The position numbers and the translations under genes were made by a program. Below the pieces are notes generated by a model. It searched no databases, was not told where the DNA came from, and saw only the letters and a list, made by a program, of their open reading frames with translations. Shown in pieces: positions 36,017 to 45,643 of a stretch of 64,000 nt of DNA (position 1 is the first letter of the stretch; each line of letters starts with the position of its first letter). The stretch lies in NCBI GenBank assembly GCA_964558415.1, contig CAZLDI010000006.1, positions 1-64,000 on the forward strand. The letters are read 5' to 3'. Origin of the DNA: CAZLDI01 sp964558415. Lineage in GTDB: Bacteria; Chloroflexota; Dehalococcoidia; SM23-28-2; RBG-16-64-32.

Positions 36017-36763
36017 TTGAGCGGGAGCATCACGGTCGAATCGACGGATAAGCGCGCCACGCTGGGACACCCGAGCCAGATCTGGACCCGCGGCTTGGAG
36101 CGACGGCTTGACCTCATGCGGCGGCACGTTAACCTGGACGGCCGCCGTATCCTCGACGTCGGCAGTGGCGTTGGCGCCTTTGTCCGCCGCCTGCGGGAGT
36201 TCTCCCCGCACGTCGTCGGCTTCGATATCGACGAAGAGAACGTACGGCGCGGAGCCGAGGAAGTGCCCGGCCTCGCGCTGGCCGTCGGTGAGCACCTTCC
36301 GTACACAGACGGCGCATTCGACGTGGTCCTCCTGCACGAGGTCCTGGAGCATGTGGGGAACGACCTCGAAACGCTCAAGGAAACGCGCCGCGTTCTTGCG
36401 CCGGGCGGGAAGGCCGTGATCTTCTGCCCCAATCGCCTCTATCCATTCGAGACACACGGCATCTTCATCGGCAAGCGTTACGTCTTCGGCAACATACCGC
36501 TTGTAAACTACCTGCCGAATTCTGCCCGCAACCGGCTCGTGCCTCACGCCCGCGCCTACACGAAGGGCGGGCTACGCCGAGTCTACCGCCGGGCAGGCCT
36601 GCGTCCGCTCGTGCACTCGTACGTCTTCCCCGGGTTCGATCACATCATGGCGCGTCGAAGGCTGGTCGGGCGGGCGCTCCGCTGGGCCCTCTATCCGTTC
36701 GAAAACACGAGCTTGAGAATCTTCGGGCTATCTCACTTCGTTGTACTAGAGAAGGACCCATAG
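36017..36763 (+). CDS. Class I SAM-dependent methyltransferase
   Basis: Rossmann-fold methyltransferase, about 248 residues. Motif I ILDVGSGVGAFVRRL, motif II FDIDEENVRRG, EHLPYTDGAFDVVLLHEVLEHV and RVLAPGGKAVIFCPN are clear. The C-terminal part (residues about 165-248) is the substrate cap; the substrate is unknown. Start uncertain: TTG 36017 follows GAGGAGGAGG (35994-36003) by 13 bases; the frame is open back to GTG 35927, which would overlap gatC on the other strand. Its stop abuts the PBP start. Confidence 0.85.
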   Translation: MSGSITVESTDKRATLGHPSQIWTRGLERRLDLMRRHVNLDGRRILDVGSGVGAFVRRLREFSPHVVGFDIDEENVRRGAEEVPGLALAVGEHLPYTDGAFDVVLLHEVLEHVGNDLETLKETRRVLAPGGKAVIFCPNRLYPFETHGIFIGKRYVFGNIPLVNYLPNSARNRLVPHARAYTKGGLRRVYRRAGLRPLVHSYVFPGFDHIMARRRLVGRALRWALYPFENTSLRIFGLSHFVVLEKDP

Positions 36764-39235
36764 TTGAGCCAGACGGTACATAGATTCCGCCGCAAGCGCG
36801 TCAGGCAGGCGCGCGGCCAGCGCGTGCGCACCGTGCGCTCGCGGCTGCATGCGCTGTTTACGCTGTTGCTCTTCGCCACTTTCCTGGGGAGCATCGCGAC
36901 CGGCATTGCCGGCTTCGTGGTGTACAGGGCCTACGCGCACGACCTGAAGCCGCCGGAGCAGGCGATCGCGGAGTCCAGCATAGGCACGAGCCTGGCCTTC
37001 GACCGAAGTGGCGGCACGAAGCTGTACGAATTCGTGGACCCGCAGGCGGGGCTTAAGGACCCTAAGCCGCTGGCTGAGATATCCCCGTACCTCATCGCGG
37101 CGACCATCGCCACCGAGGACGCCAGCTTCTACTCCAACCCCGGCGTAAACTTCCGCGGGCTTGCTCGCGCCGCCGTTGAGAACCTCACGCCGTTTGGCCC
37201 GGGCTTCCTTGAGGGCAGTGGCGGCAGTTCCATCACGCAGCAACTCGCGCGAAACGTGTACATCAGCCAGGAGGACCGGGGCGTCCGGAACGCAGACCGG
37301 AAGATCAAGGAGACGGTCATCGCCCTGGAGCTGAAGCGGAAGTACGACGACAACCAGATTCTGGAGTGGTATCTGAACCAGATCCCCTACGGCTACATCT
37401 ACTACGGTGCCGAGGCCGCTGCGAATGGATACTTCGCCAAGAGCGCCAAGGACCTCACCCTCGCTGAGTCCGCGCTGCTCGCTGGCCTGCCCCAGGCGCC
37501 GGGCAGGTATGGGCCGCGGGAGCTGGAGAAACGCGAGCTCGCCAAGGCCCGGCAGGTTGAGGTGCTGGACCTGATGATCGACCATCTGGACGAGATCAAC
37601 AAGATACCGAGCGCCGCCGATGATTCCGTGCCTTTGCTCCAGCTCACCGTCGAACAGATAGAGGCGTCGAAACTGGAGGCGTTGAATTACGTCATCGATG
37701 ATAGCGTGGACATAAAGGCGCCGCACTTTGTCTTCCTTGTGCAGGACCAGGTGACCAAGATGTGCGAATCGGGATTGTTCGATTCGCCCGGGGATATCCC
37801 ATGCGAGAAAGTCGTTACACAGGGAGGGCTGCGTATCACCACGACTGTCGATGTCGGGTTGCAGGAGATCGGCGAAAGGATCATCGCCGAGGAGATTGCG
37901 AAGAACGAAGCTCGCTATCAAGGTCACAACGGCTCACTGGTGGCCATGCGACCCGGCACCGGAGAGATCCTGGCCTACGTCGGAAGTCGCGACTACAACA
38001 ACATCGAAATTCAAGGGCAAGTAGACATCGCCACATCGCTCCAATCGCACGGGTCCACGATGAAGATGTTTACCTACCTCACTGCGTTCGAGCAGGGCTG
38101 GGTACCCTCCACCTACATCCGAGACGAGCCGCTCTTCCTCGACGTCGGCGCGGGCAAGAAACAGGTGAATAACTGGAACTTCAGCCACCTCGGCAATATC
38201 ACGGTCCGCAAGGCCTTGTCCGAGTCCGTCAACACCAGCGCCGTCCGCACGGTGATGGAGGTCGGCATCGACGAGATGCGCGACACCGCACACCGGCTCG
38301 GCATCACAGACCTACGCCAGGGAGACTGCGGGCCGACGATCACGCTGGGCGCCTGCGAAGTGCAACTCCTCGATATGGCGTTCGCCTTCAGCACGCTGGC
38401 CAACAACGGCGTGATGAAGGGCCGGCCTGTCTCAGAGGACCTGCCCAGCGGCTACCGCGAGCTGGACCCGGTGTCCGTACTGAAGATAGAGGATAACCAG
38501 GGGAACGTTATCTACCAGTATTCAGCGCCGGAGGAACGCCGCGTGGTGGACCCGGCGCACGCCTACATGGTGACGGACATACTTTCCAAGGAAGCGATCA
38601 ACTGGAGCCGGTTGACCATAGACCGGCCGGCGGCCATCAAGACCGGCACCAGCGAGGACTTCCGGGACGGCATCCTGATGGGCTACACGCCGGACCTCAC
38701 CACCGCCGTGTGGATGGGCAACGCCGACAACACGCCCATGGCGCCCGGTACATTCAGCGCGGCCGGTCCGGGGCCGATCTGGCGGCGCTTTATGCAGGAG
38801 GCCCACGCTTACTTCCAGCTTCCTCCGAAGGCATTCGAGAAACCGTCAGAGGTTGCCACCAGCTCCTGCGGCGGACGGGAAGAGGTTTTCAAAACAGACG
38901 CCGAACCCTCCAAGCCCGGTGCCTGTAAGGCCCCTGCGCCACGACCGAAGCCGGGCGATCCCACGCTACCGCCCACGCCCAAGCCTCCGCAGTTCCCTGC
39001 GCGCTACACGCCGACGCCAACTCCGACGCCTGAGCCGACGCCGGCTCCGGAGCCAACAGATACGCCTGAGCCAACGCCGACGCCCCTCACCTACGAAGTC
39101 CAGGACGGCGACACTCTGGAAGGTATCGCGGCGTCCTTCGACGTAACTCTTGAAGACCTCCTTGATGCCAATCACCTGGATCCTGATGACTTCATACAGC
39201 CGGGGGATATTCTGATCATCCCTGTTCCAACCTAG
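36764..39235 (+). CDS. Class A penicillin-binding protein with C-terminal LysM
   Basis: Bifunctional peptidoglycan synthase, 823 residues. A basic cytosolic N-terminus and a membrane anchor (about 31-54) lead to the GT51 transglycosylase with catalytic Glu118 (ATEDASFYSN) and a transpeptidase with S431-T-M-K434, S488-V-N490 and K626-T-G-T629. A Pro/Thr-rich spacer (about 715-775) carries a LysM domain at the end (YEVQDGDTLEGIAASFDVTLEDLLDAN, about 776-821, beginning YEVQDGDTLEG). A LysM on a PBP is uncommon and would add glycan binding. TTG start 36764 is immediately after the methyltransferase stop. Confidence 0.95.
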   Translation: MSQTVHRFRRKRVRQARGQRVRTVRSRLHALFTLLLFATFLGSIATGIAGFVVYRAYAHDLKPPEQAIAESSIGTSLAFDRSGGTKLYEFVDPQAGLKDPKPLAEISPYLIAATIATEDASFYSNPGVNFRGLARAAVENLTPFGPGFLEGSGGSSITQQLARNVYISQEDRGVRNADRKIKETVIALELKRKYDDNQILEWYLNQIPYGYIYYGAEAAANGYFAKSAKDLTLAESALLAGLPQAPGRYGPRELEKRELAKARQVEVLDLMIDHLDEINKIPSAADDSVPLLQLTVEQIEASKLEALNYVIDDSVDIKAPHFVFLVQDQVTKMCESGLFDSPGDIPCEKVVTQGGLRITTTVDVGLQEIGERIIAEEIAKNEARYQGHNGSLVAMRPGTGEILAYVGSRDYNNIEIQGQVDIATSLQSHGSTMKMFTYLTAFEQGWVPSTYIRDEPLFLDVGAGKKQVNNWNFSHLGNITVRKALSESVNTSAVRTVMEVGIDEMRDTAHRLGITDLRQGDCGPTITLGACEVQLLDMAFAFSTLANNGVMKGRPVSEDLPSGYRELDPVSVLKIEDNQGNVIYQYSAPEERRVVDPAHAYMVTDILSKEAINWSRLTIDRPAAIKTGTSEDFRDGILMGYTPDLTTAVWMGNADNTPMAPGTFSAAGPGPIWRRFMQEAHAYFQLPPKAFEKPSEVATSSCGGREEVFKTDAEPSKPGACKAPAPRPKPGDPTLPPTPKPPQFPARYTPTPTPTPEPTPAPEPTDTPEPTPTPLTYEVQDGDTLEGIAASFDVTLEDLLDANHLDPDDFIQPGDILIIPVPT

Positions 39236-39319
39236 TCGGGCCTTGTCGCTGGCGTCCGGCGCTGGCCGGTGCTAGCCTAGGCATCGCCTCACTGTGCGAA
39301 TTCAGAAGGATCATCGGGT

Positions 39320-41581
39320 TTGGGTGAAAAGGGCCGAGCGAAAACTTACGTAAGAATCCCCCGACCCAAGCATGTTGCGCCAGCGGGCACGGCACAGAGG
39401 CAACTCGCCGGAAGGCCGGCGCCGACCCCCGGCGGCCTGACCGGCCCTGCCATCTCTCGCTCCGCCGATGAGCGCGCGCGCGTCGTCATCCCCCGTCAGG
39501 GTCGCGGCGGCCCTGCGCCATCCGGTCTGGACATCGAGCTACGCGAAGTACGTCAGGGGCTAACATCACCCAATCCGTACCTTCGCGTCGTGACGCGTAA
39601 GCGATCGTTCACCAGGTCCGACGCCGGTACCATCACGGCCACGCGGCTCGGGAGCACGCCCCGCGGTCCCATCGAAAGAGTCGTCGCGGCCATCAAGGGC
39701 GTCCTCCTCGGAAACCCCTTCGCCAGCTCCCGCCTTGTCGAGGAAAGGCTGAGCAAGGTGAAGGCGCTGGCGATCTTCTCCTCAGATGCCCTGTCGTCGA
39801 CGGCTTACGCCACCGAGGAAATCCTGCTGATCCTGATTCTGGCGGGCTCTGGGGCGTTGCACAACGCCCTTCCTATCGCCGCCGTTATCGCGGCGCTTCT
39901 GGCTATCGTCACTCTCTCCTACCGGCAGACGATCAAGGAGTACCCGAGCGGGGGTGGGGCATACATTGTCGCCTACGAGAACCTGGGTCGCTGGGCCGGG
40001 CTGACCGCCGGCGGGGCCCTGCTCGTGGACTACGTATTGACGGTTTCCGTGAGCGTCGCCGCTGGTGTTGCTGCCGTGACGTCTGCGGTGCCGGACCTGG
40101 ACGACGTTCGCGTACCTATCGGCATCGTCATGATCGTGCTGATTACCCTTGGCAACCTGAGAGGAATTCGCGAAGCAGGCACATTATTCGCGATCCCGAC
40201 GTACTTCTTCGTCTTCTCCATGGCAACCGTCGTAGCGGTCGGGTTCGCCAAGGTCGCGCTGGGGGATGCGCCGGGATCAATCGGCCACGAGGCTGACCCT
40301 CAAGAGCACGTCGTCGGTGCGCAAGGGCTCACCCTCTTCCTGGTGCTACGGGCGTTCTCGTCCGGGAGTACCGCCCTCACAGGCATCGAAGCGATATCCA
40401 ATGGCATCCCGGCCTTCAAGAAGCCTGAGGTCTCTAACGCGCGTGCCACAATGACGGCGATGGCTGTGATTCTCGCGGTCCTGTTTATCGGGATCACGTT
40501 TCTCACCAGCAGGTACGGTTTCGTCCCGGAGCACGGTGGGGAGACCATCGTTTCCAAGCTAGGCAAGGAGGTCCTGGGCAAGAACTTCTTGTATTACGCC
40601 TATCAAGTGGGGACCGCCCTGGTGCTGTTCCTCGCCGCGAACACCAGCTATAACGGCTTCCCACCACTTGGCGCCATCCTCGCGCGGGACCGATTCCTGC
40701 CGCGCCAATTTAGCTTCCGCGGCGATCGTCTGGCCTACTCCCACGGCATCGTCATGCTGGCCCTCGCTGCCATCGTCCTTCTCGTCGCCTTTGGCGGCGA
40801 GGTGACGAGGCTGATTCCTCTGTATGCCCTCGGCGTCTTCGTCTCGTTCACGCTGTCTCAGTCCGGGATGGTCGTGCACTGGTGGCGCAGGCGCGAGCAA
40901 GGCTGGCGCTTTGCTCTGGCGATCAGCCTGCTGGGTGCAGCCGTGACCGGCGTCGTGGCTGTGATCATTGGCGGGACGAAGTTCATGTCGGGGGCCTGGA
41001 TCTCGGTGCTTATGATGCTCGCCCTGATGCTGATGTTCGTCCTCATTCGCCGCCATTACGACTGGTTCGAGAAGAGGCTGCGGATCGATGAGGATGCGCC
41101 CGCTGGAGTCCCCGGTGCCGTCTCCATCGTGCGCGCCGGCGAGCAGGACCAGATGGAGTACATCCCACCCCGCGACCACGTCGTTGTGCCCGTGAACGCC
41201 GTCAACAAGATCAGCCTGGGCGCCGTCGGCATGGCCCGCGAGATCTCTCGCATGGTCACGGCGGTGCACCTTACCGATGACAGAGAGGCGGCGGAAACAC
41301 TTCGTGACAGGTGGATGGCCGTGGCACCGGATATCCCGCTCCTGATAATCGAGTCGCCTTACCGGTCATTCGTTGGTCCCATGCTGGCCTATGTCGATTC
41401 GCTGGAGCAGGGTGCCCCTGAGCGACGGATAACCGTGATCCTACCGACGTTCGTGCCGCGCCACTGGTGGGAGCGCATCCTCCACAACCGCGACGTCCTG
41501 CGGCTGCGTCCCTTCCTCAAAGACCGCGAGCGCATCCGGGTGGTGGACTTCCCCTACCGCATCTACGAAGATGACGGCTAG
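39320..41581 (+). CDS. KimA-like potassium transporter (APC superfamily)
   Basis: Polytopic membrane protein, 753 residues. The core closely recalls B. subtilis KimA/YdaO, a high-affinity K+ importer controlled by c-di-AMP: VKALAIFSSDALSSTAYATEEIL, IKEYPSGGGAYIVAYENLG and GGALLVDYVLTVSVSVAAGV. About 12 membrane segments, then a cytosolic C-terminal domain of about 150 residues. It differs by a basic, Pro/Gly-rich N-terminal extension of about 110 residues with no membrane segment. No c-di-AMP (ydaO) riboswitch is seen in the 84 bases upstream. General amino-acid transport is the alternative. TTG start with AGAAGG upstream. Confidence 0.82.
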   Translation: MGEKGRAKTYVRIPRPKHVAPAGTAQRQLAGRPAPTPGGLTGPAISRSADERARVVIPRQGRGGPAPSGLDIELREVRQGLTSPNPYLRVVTRKRSFTRSDAGTITATRLGSTPRGPIERVVAAIKGVLLGNPFASSRLVEERLSKVKALAIFSSDALSSTAYATEEILLILILAGSGALHNALPIAAVIAALLAIVTLSYRQTIKEYPSGGGAYIVAYENLGRWAGLTAGGALLVDYVLTVSVSVAAGVAAVTSAVPDLDDVRVPIGIVMIVLITLGNLRGIREAGTLFAIPTYFFVFSMATVVAVGFAKVALGDAPGSIGHEADPQEHVVGAQGLTLFLVLRAFSSGSTALTGIEAISNGIPAFKKPEVSNARATMTAMAVILAVLFIGITFLTSRYGFVPEHGGETIVSKLGKEVLGKNFLYYAYQVGTALVLFLAANTSYNGFPPLGAILARDRFLPRQFSFRGDRLAYSHGIVMLALAAIVLLVAFGGEVTRLIPLYALGVFVSFTLSQSGMVVHWWRRREQGWRFALAISLLGAAVTGVVAVIIGGTKFMSGAWISVLMMLALMLMFVLIRRHYDWFEKRLRIDEDAPAGVPGAVSIVRAGEQDQMEYIPPRDHVVVPVNAVNKISLGAVGMAREISRMVTAVHLTDDREAAETLRDRWMAVAPDIPLLIIESPYRSFVGPMLAYVDSLEQGAPERRITVILPTFVPRHWWERILHNRDVLRLRPFLKDRERIRVVDFPYRIYEDDG

Positions 41582-42771
41582 GGCGCCTCGGACAGGAGCC
41601 GGTCGAGCGCGGCTTCGTTGGTCAACGCGGCCGCCAGTCTCACGAACTCGCCCGGTGATCTAGCTTGAGACAGCAGCTCCTCCAGCTTCGGGCCTATTGG
41701 GTCGATCGACGCAGCCGTATCGGCGTAGAAGCCGTGGAACGCGAAGTACGCCTGGTTCAGCCGGCGGATGAACACGCCCTTCTCCTCGAATTCGTCGCGC
41801 TTCTCAGCCATTAACGACTCCGCCGCGCCGACGCGCCCGCGCCCCAGAAGGCTTTCGACGCGCCGGCGCAGCGCCCGCATCTCCGCGCTGAAGTCGAAGG
41901 CGCTGTCTTGCGCGATCGCCTTGGGGGGCTCCAGCCCTTCATTACGCTCGAAGTAGAAGCGCGCCAGCTCACGCCCCGCGATGTTAGCCACGCTCTCGTT
42001 CAATGTCCGCTGTGAGGAGTAGTGCGAGCCCAGCGGGAAAAACACCAGGTACTGGTGCACCCATTCGTGGAACACCGTGTCGACCAGTGATTCGTAGGCA
42101 GCCAGCTCCGGCACGACACTTGGATAGGTCGCGACGCCGCCCGTGTTCACGACGAGCACTGACACGCCCTCCTCGCCGTCGTTCTCGGCCTCGGCGTCGC
42201 GCTCGATTCTCTCCACGGTCTCCAGCCGCAGCCCTGCGTTGAGGAGGAACGAGCGGTCTAGCTCGATCCGCCCTCTCGGCGAGACCACTAGCACGCGCGG
42301 CGGCGCGTCGAATTCAAAATCGACGGGCGGAAATACCAGACCCAGCTCCGTGAAAAGCGGCGGACTCAGTGCTAGCCCTTGTTCCTTCAGGATGTCGGTC
42401 ACGCGCCCCTCTATCACGTCCTCCACGTCTTCCTCCAGCGCATCTCGTTCTCGGCGCGCGGCGTCGATCTCCACTCCGCCCATCCCTCCACGCTCCAGCC
42501 CTCTAATCTCGCGTGCTAGTTCGAAGTATCGCTGGACGCCCCTCTCGTCCGCGGCCTCCGAGCGGCTCCTGAACAGATGCCGCAGCTTGTACGCCCACTT
42601 CCGGGGAAAGTGCTGAACCTCCCACGTCGCCACGTTGTAGCCGAATTCGTCCGCTGCCCTCTCCACGGTATCGTTCGGTCCAGTTTCACGGTGCAAGAGG
42701 AATGCGCCGGCGATCGCGAGCACGAACGTAAGCGTGAGGGCGGCGGCGTAGGCGAGCAGATACTTGCGCAT
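41578..42771 (-). CDS. Membrane-anchored putative zinc metallopeptidase
   Basis: 397 residues with one N-terminal anchor (about 5-28), the rest probably outside the cell. HEWVH near residue 239 and a downstream NESVANIAGRE with a possible third ligand Glu give a gluzincin-like site. A charged helical region with many Arg/Glu precedes it. Resembles aminopeptidase-like proteins of unknown substrate. ATG 42771. Its last 4 bases overlap the end of the KimA-like gene (convergent). Confidence 0.7.
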   Translation of the reverse strand: MRKYLLAYAAALTLTFVLAIAGAFLLHRETGPNDTVERAADEFGYNVATWEVQHFPRKWAYKLRHLFRSRSEAADERGVQRYFELAREIRGLERGGMGGVEIDAARRERDALEEDVEDVIEGRVTDILKEQGLALSPPLFTELGLVFPPVDFEFDAPPRVLVVSPRGRIELDRSFLLNAGLRLETVERIERDAEAENDGEEGVSVLVVNTGGVATYPSVVPELAAYESLVDTVFHEWVHQYLVFFPLGSHYSSQRTLNESVANIAGRELARFYFERNEGLEPPKAIAQDSAFDFSAEMRALRRRVESLLGRGRVGAAESLMAEKRDEFEEKGVFIRRLNQAYFAFHGFYADTAASIDPIGPKLEELLSQARSPGEFVRLAAALTNEAALDRLLSEAP

Positions 42772-42819
42772 CTCGCGTCTATTCTGGCATACGCGTCTTG
42801 CCGTGCCGGGGCTCTTGCC

Positions 42820-43893
42820 CTAGGGAGCCAGTGACGGCCCTTCCTTGTATATCTCCTTCAGCGCGACATCGGTAAACACAGCCTCCACATCGTCCAGCGG
42901 CCCGGACAGCGCCCCGTACTGCACCAGGTAGTCGTGCAGCCGCTGCCACTGCTCCAGGGTCTGCGCGCCGATCCCGTCCTGGAGCGTGAGCTCCGATGAC
43001 GCCATCTCGAGTTCCGTGTCCAGCATGAAGCGCTGGTGCTCCCGCTGCTCCTGCGGCGCGAACTGAAGGACGATGTCGATAGCCTCATCTCTGTTCTGTC
43101 CTGCATACTGGACGCCCCGCAGCGCCGCCCTCAGGAACCGCTGCACCACCCCCGCATTCTCGCTCGCATACTCCTCCGTAGTGATGTAGGTCAGCCCCAA
43201 CGTTGGCGCGCCGTAGTCCGCCGCCTCAAACACCGTCGTCTCGAAGCCCAGCCGCCGCAACGTATCCGGCTCGTTGCTCACGAATACCGGGAAGACATCC
43301 ACCTTACCCTCAGTCAGGATCTGCGGCTCAAACCCCACCTTCACTTCTTCGACAGCCGACCGTTCGACATCGGCGTTCGCCAGTATTGCCAGGTAGTCAG
43401 GCGTCACCTGGCTGCCCTTGTATCCGGCCGTCTTCCCGACCCAGTCCGCCGGGGTCTCGATCCCGGAGTTAGCCAGCACCGCGAACCCCTGCTGTCCCGT
43501 CTGGCCGATCAGCGCGATGGAAACAAAGGGCAGCGATGGCTCTCCGGCCCGTTTCTCCAGAAGCGCTGAGGCGTCTGCCGTCGTGAACTGGATCTCGTTT
43601 GTGGCCAGGAACTTGAAGTTGTCCCCCGGTGTCGTCACGTGCCGGATCTCCACCTCCAGGTTCTCGTCCGCGAAGTAACCCTTCTCTTGCGCGACGTACA
43701 CTCCCACAAACGGCAGGTTCGCCTGCGGCTTGAACCCCGCCATGAACGCGACTTTAGCCGGCGGCGCTTCCGTCGGCGACGCCGCGGGTTGCGATTGCGT
43801 GGGTGCCGGCGTGACCTCCTCATCGTCAGAGCAGGCCGCTAGCGAGAGCACAAGTAACGCTGCGGCCAGAATGCTGGTCAGAATACGGGTCAT
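42820..43893 (-). CDS. ABC importer substrate-binding lipoprotein, NMT1/THI5-like
   Basis: 357 residues. Lipoprotein signal with lipobox LSLAACSDDEE, then a short Thr/Pro/Ala spacer and a type II periplasmic-binding fold of the NMT1/SsuA group (FVGVYVAQEKGYFADENLEVEI, TPADWVGKTAGYKG-like ETPADWVGKTAGYKGSQ). Members carry thiamine precursors (HMP), sulfonates or nitrate. The order ATPase-permease-binding protein matches both thi and ssu systems. Ligand not decided. GGAGGAACG precedes the ATG. Confidence 0.88.
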   Translation of the reverse strand: MTRILTSILAAALLVLSLAACSDDEEVTPAPTQSQPAASPTEAPPAKVAFMAGFKPQANLPFVGVYVAQEKGYFADENLEVEIRHVTTPGDNFKFLATNEIQFTTADASALLEKRAGEPSLPFVSIALIGQTGQQGFAVLANSGIETPADWVGKTAGYKGSQVTPDYLAILANADVERSAVEEVKVGFEPQILTEGKVDVFPVFVSNEPDTLRRLGFETTVFEAADYGAPTLGLTYITTEEYASENAGVVQRFLRAALRGVQYAGQNRDEAIDIVLQFAPQEQREHQRFMLDTELEMASSELTLQDGIGAQTLEQWQRLHDYLVQYGALSGPLDDVEAVFTDVALKEIYKEGPSLAP

Positions 43894-43917
43894 CGTTCCT
43901 CCAATCGTTTTGCTTCG

Positions 43918-44691
43918 TTACGGGACGGTTCGGACGGATTCGTGCCAGAACAGCAGCCGCCGCTCCAGCGCGGATAACAGCACGTACAGCGCGATTCCGG
44001 TGACAGCGAGAACGCCTGCCGCGGCGAACAGCGTCGGCGTGTCCAGGTTTGCGTTCGCGGAGAAGATCACGACGCCCAGCCCGCGGTCGCCGGTGAACCA
44101 CTCCGCTACCACGGCGCCTGTCAGCGCCAGAGGCGACGTGGTCTTCAGTGCCGCAAACAGATAAGGCGATGCGCTCGGCAGGCGCAGCTTCCAGAATACC
44201 TGCCACGTCGAGGCGCGGAGGGACTCCAGGAGCTGCAGCGCGCCGGGATTGACGTCGCGAAAGCCTGTTACCGCGTTCGTCAACATCGGGAAGAAGCTCA
44301 GCAGGGCGGCCACGATGATCTTTGGCGTCGTCTCGAAGCCGAAGGCGATTACCAGTACCGGCGTGACCACCACCAGCGGCGTCGACTTGATCATGATAGC
44401 GACCGGAAACAGGGCCCGCTCGGCGAACGTCGAGTGCGCCATCACCACCGCCAGGCCAATCGCGAACAGCGAGCCCAGCAGCAGTCCCAGGGCCGCCTCG
44501 TAGAACGTGTACGTCCCCTGGCGCCAGAAGTACCCCGGGTCCTCCCAGTAGCGCTCCACAACGGCTGAAGGCGGCGGTACGATGATGATCGAGATATCTC
44601 GGAGCTGAACGTACGCCTCCCAAAACCCACCGATTACGGCGACGGCCAGTAGCGGTGGCAGGATGTACGAAGCGAGCGTTCTCGCGTTCAT
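43918..44691 (-). CDS. ABC importer permease
   Basis: 257 residues, SsuC/ThiX-type permease with about six membrane segments and the coupling EAA loop (SLRASTWQVFWKLRLPSASPYLFAAL, about 165-190; core RLPSASPYLF). Homodimer expected. ATG 44691 overlaps the ATPase stop (ATGA). It is followed by the binding-protein gene 24 bases later. Confidence 0.92.
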   Translation of the reverse strand: MNARTLASYILPPLLAVAVIGGFWEAYVQLRDISIIIVPPPSAVVERYWEDPGYFWRQGTYTFYEAALGLLLGSLFAIGLAVVMAHSTFAERALFPVAIMIKSTPLVVVTPVLVIAFGFETTPKIIVAALLSFFPMLTNAVTGFRDVNPGALQLLESLRASTWQVFWKLRLPSASPYLFAALKTTSPLALTGAVVAEWFTGDRGLGVVIFSANANLDTPTLFAAAGVLAVTGIALYVLLSALERRLLFWHESVRTVP

Positions 44692-45479
44692 GCGGCATCC
44701 TCCACGAGCAGGCTACGCAAGTGGTCCGCATAGTCACTGAACGGCCGCTCGCGTTCCATCTCCGCTGTGCGCGGCCGCGGCAACTCGATTTCGATGTCCG
44801 CGACCACGCGTCCCGGCCTGCGCGAAAGCACGATGACTCGGTCCGCCAGGGCGACCGCCTCCGGGATGGAGTGCGTCACGAACAACACTGTCTTCCGCCC
44901 ATCGCCGTTCGCCGGCTCCCAGACCCGCAGCAACTCGTAGCGCATCGCCGCTCGCGTGATCTCATCGAGCGCGCCGAACGGCTCGTCCATCAACAGGAGC
45001 GACGGATTGAATACAAGCGCCCGGGCGATCGCCACACGCTGCTGCATCCCGCCCGAAAGCTGGTGCGGGTAGTAGCCCCGGAAGTCGGATAGGCCGACCA
45101 GGTCCAGTACTTCCTCCGGCGAGGGAAGGTGCCGCAATCCGCGGACGCCGTCGATCTCCAGCGGCAGGCGAATGTTATTGATCACATTGCGCCAGGGGAG
45201 TAACGCGGGGTCTTGAAATACGAAGCCGATCTCTCGCGCGCCTTGCGCTACTCGCGGCGGCTGCCCAAAGACGCTCGCCTCGCCGCGCGTCGGCTTCAGT
45301 AATCCGCCGATGACGCGAAGCAGCGTCGACTTCCCGCACCCGCTGGGCCCGATGACGGACGCGAACTGCCCGGGCGGAAAGTCCACTGCGATGTCCGAGA
45401 CCGCCGTAAGCGGCTCCCGTCCATCGGTGAAAATGTGGGTCAGCGCGCGAAGGGAGACGTGATACTGTGCTTCGGCCAT
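44688..45479 (-). CDS. ABC importer ATPase
   Basis: 263 residues. Walker A GPSGCGKSTLL, Q-loop FVFQDPALLPWRNV, signature LSGGMQQRVAIARAL, Walker B LLLMDEPFGALDE and the switch His in FVTHSIPEAV. SsuB/TauB/ThiZ type. First gene of the three-gene importer operon. Upstream, on its own strand, lie a 14-bp palindrome and a hairpin, described separately. Confidence 0.94.
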   Translation of the reverse strand: MAEAQYHVSLRALTHIFTDGREPLTAVSDIAVDFPPGQFASVIGPSGCGKSTLLRVIGGLLKPTRGEASVFGQPPRVAQGAREIGFVFQDPALLPWRNVINNIRLPLEIDGVRGLRHLPSPEEVLDLVGLSDFRGYYPHQLSGGMQQRVAIARALVFNPSLLLMDEPFGALDEITRAAMRYELLRVWEPANGDGRKTVLFVTHSIPEAVALADRVIVLSRRPGRVVADIEIELPRPRTAEMERERPFSDYADHLRSLLVEDAA

Positions 45480-45494
45480 GCGAAAATCTCTCCA

Positions 45495-45593
45495 AGGCCC
45501 ATGGGCCTCGTCTATCCACGCGGGGGCGCTTTGCCGGTCAGGGCATGGCCGAAGAGTTCAATTTGGTGAGGGCGCGCCCCACGCCACCCTCAC
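45495..45593 (-). promoter_or_regulatory. Inverted repeats upstream of the ABC importer operon
   Basis: AGGCCCATGGGCCT (45495-45508) is a perfect 14-bp palindrome 16 bases before the ATPase start. Farther up, GTGAGGG/CCCTCAC (45566-45572 with 45587-45593) forms a 7-bp stem around a GC-rich loop. These may be an operator and a leader hairpin. The region was compared by eye with the TPP riboswitch consensus and does not match. The whole divergent gap is 260 bases, and no gene is seen in it. Confidence 0.4.
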
Positions 45594-45643
45594 GGAACAT
45601 CGCTGTGATGATAGCGCGACGCGCGTGGGAAGGCAACTGGCGG

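Noticed and set aside
38940..39095. Tandem DNA repeats (CCGACGCC-type) as a satellite
   Set aside because: They encode the Pro/Thr spacer of the PBP. The similar stretch at 31400-31610 encodes the spacer of the dehydrogenase-like protein.
39236..39319. c-di-AMP (ydaO) riboswitch before the KimA-like gene
   Set aside because: The gap of 84 bases is too short and has none of the conserved core.
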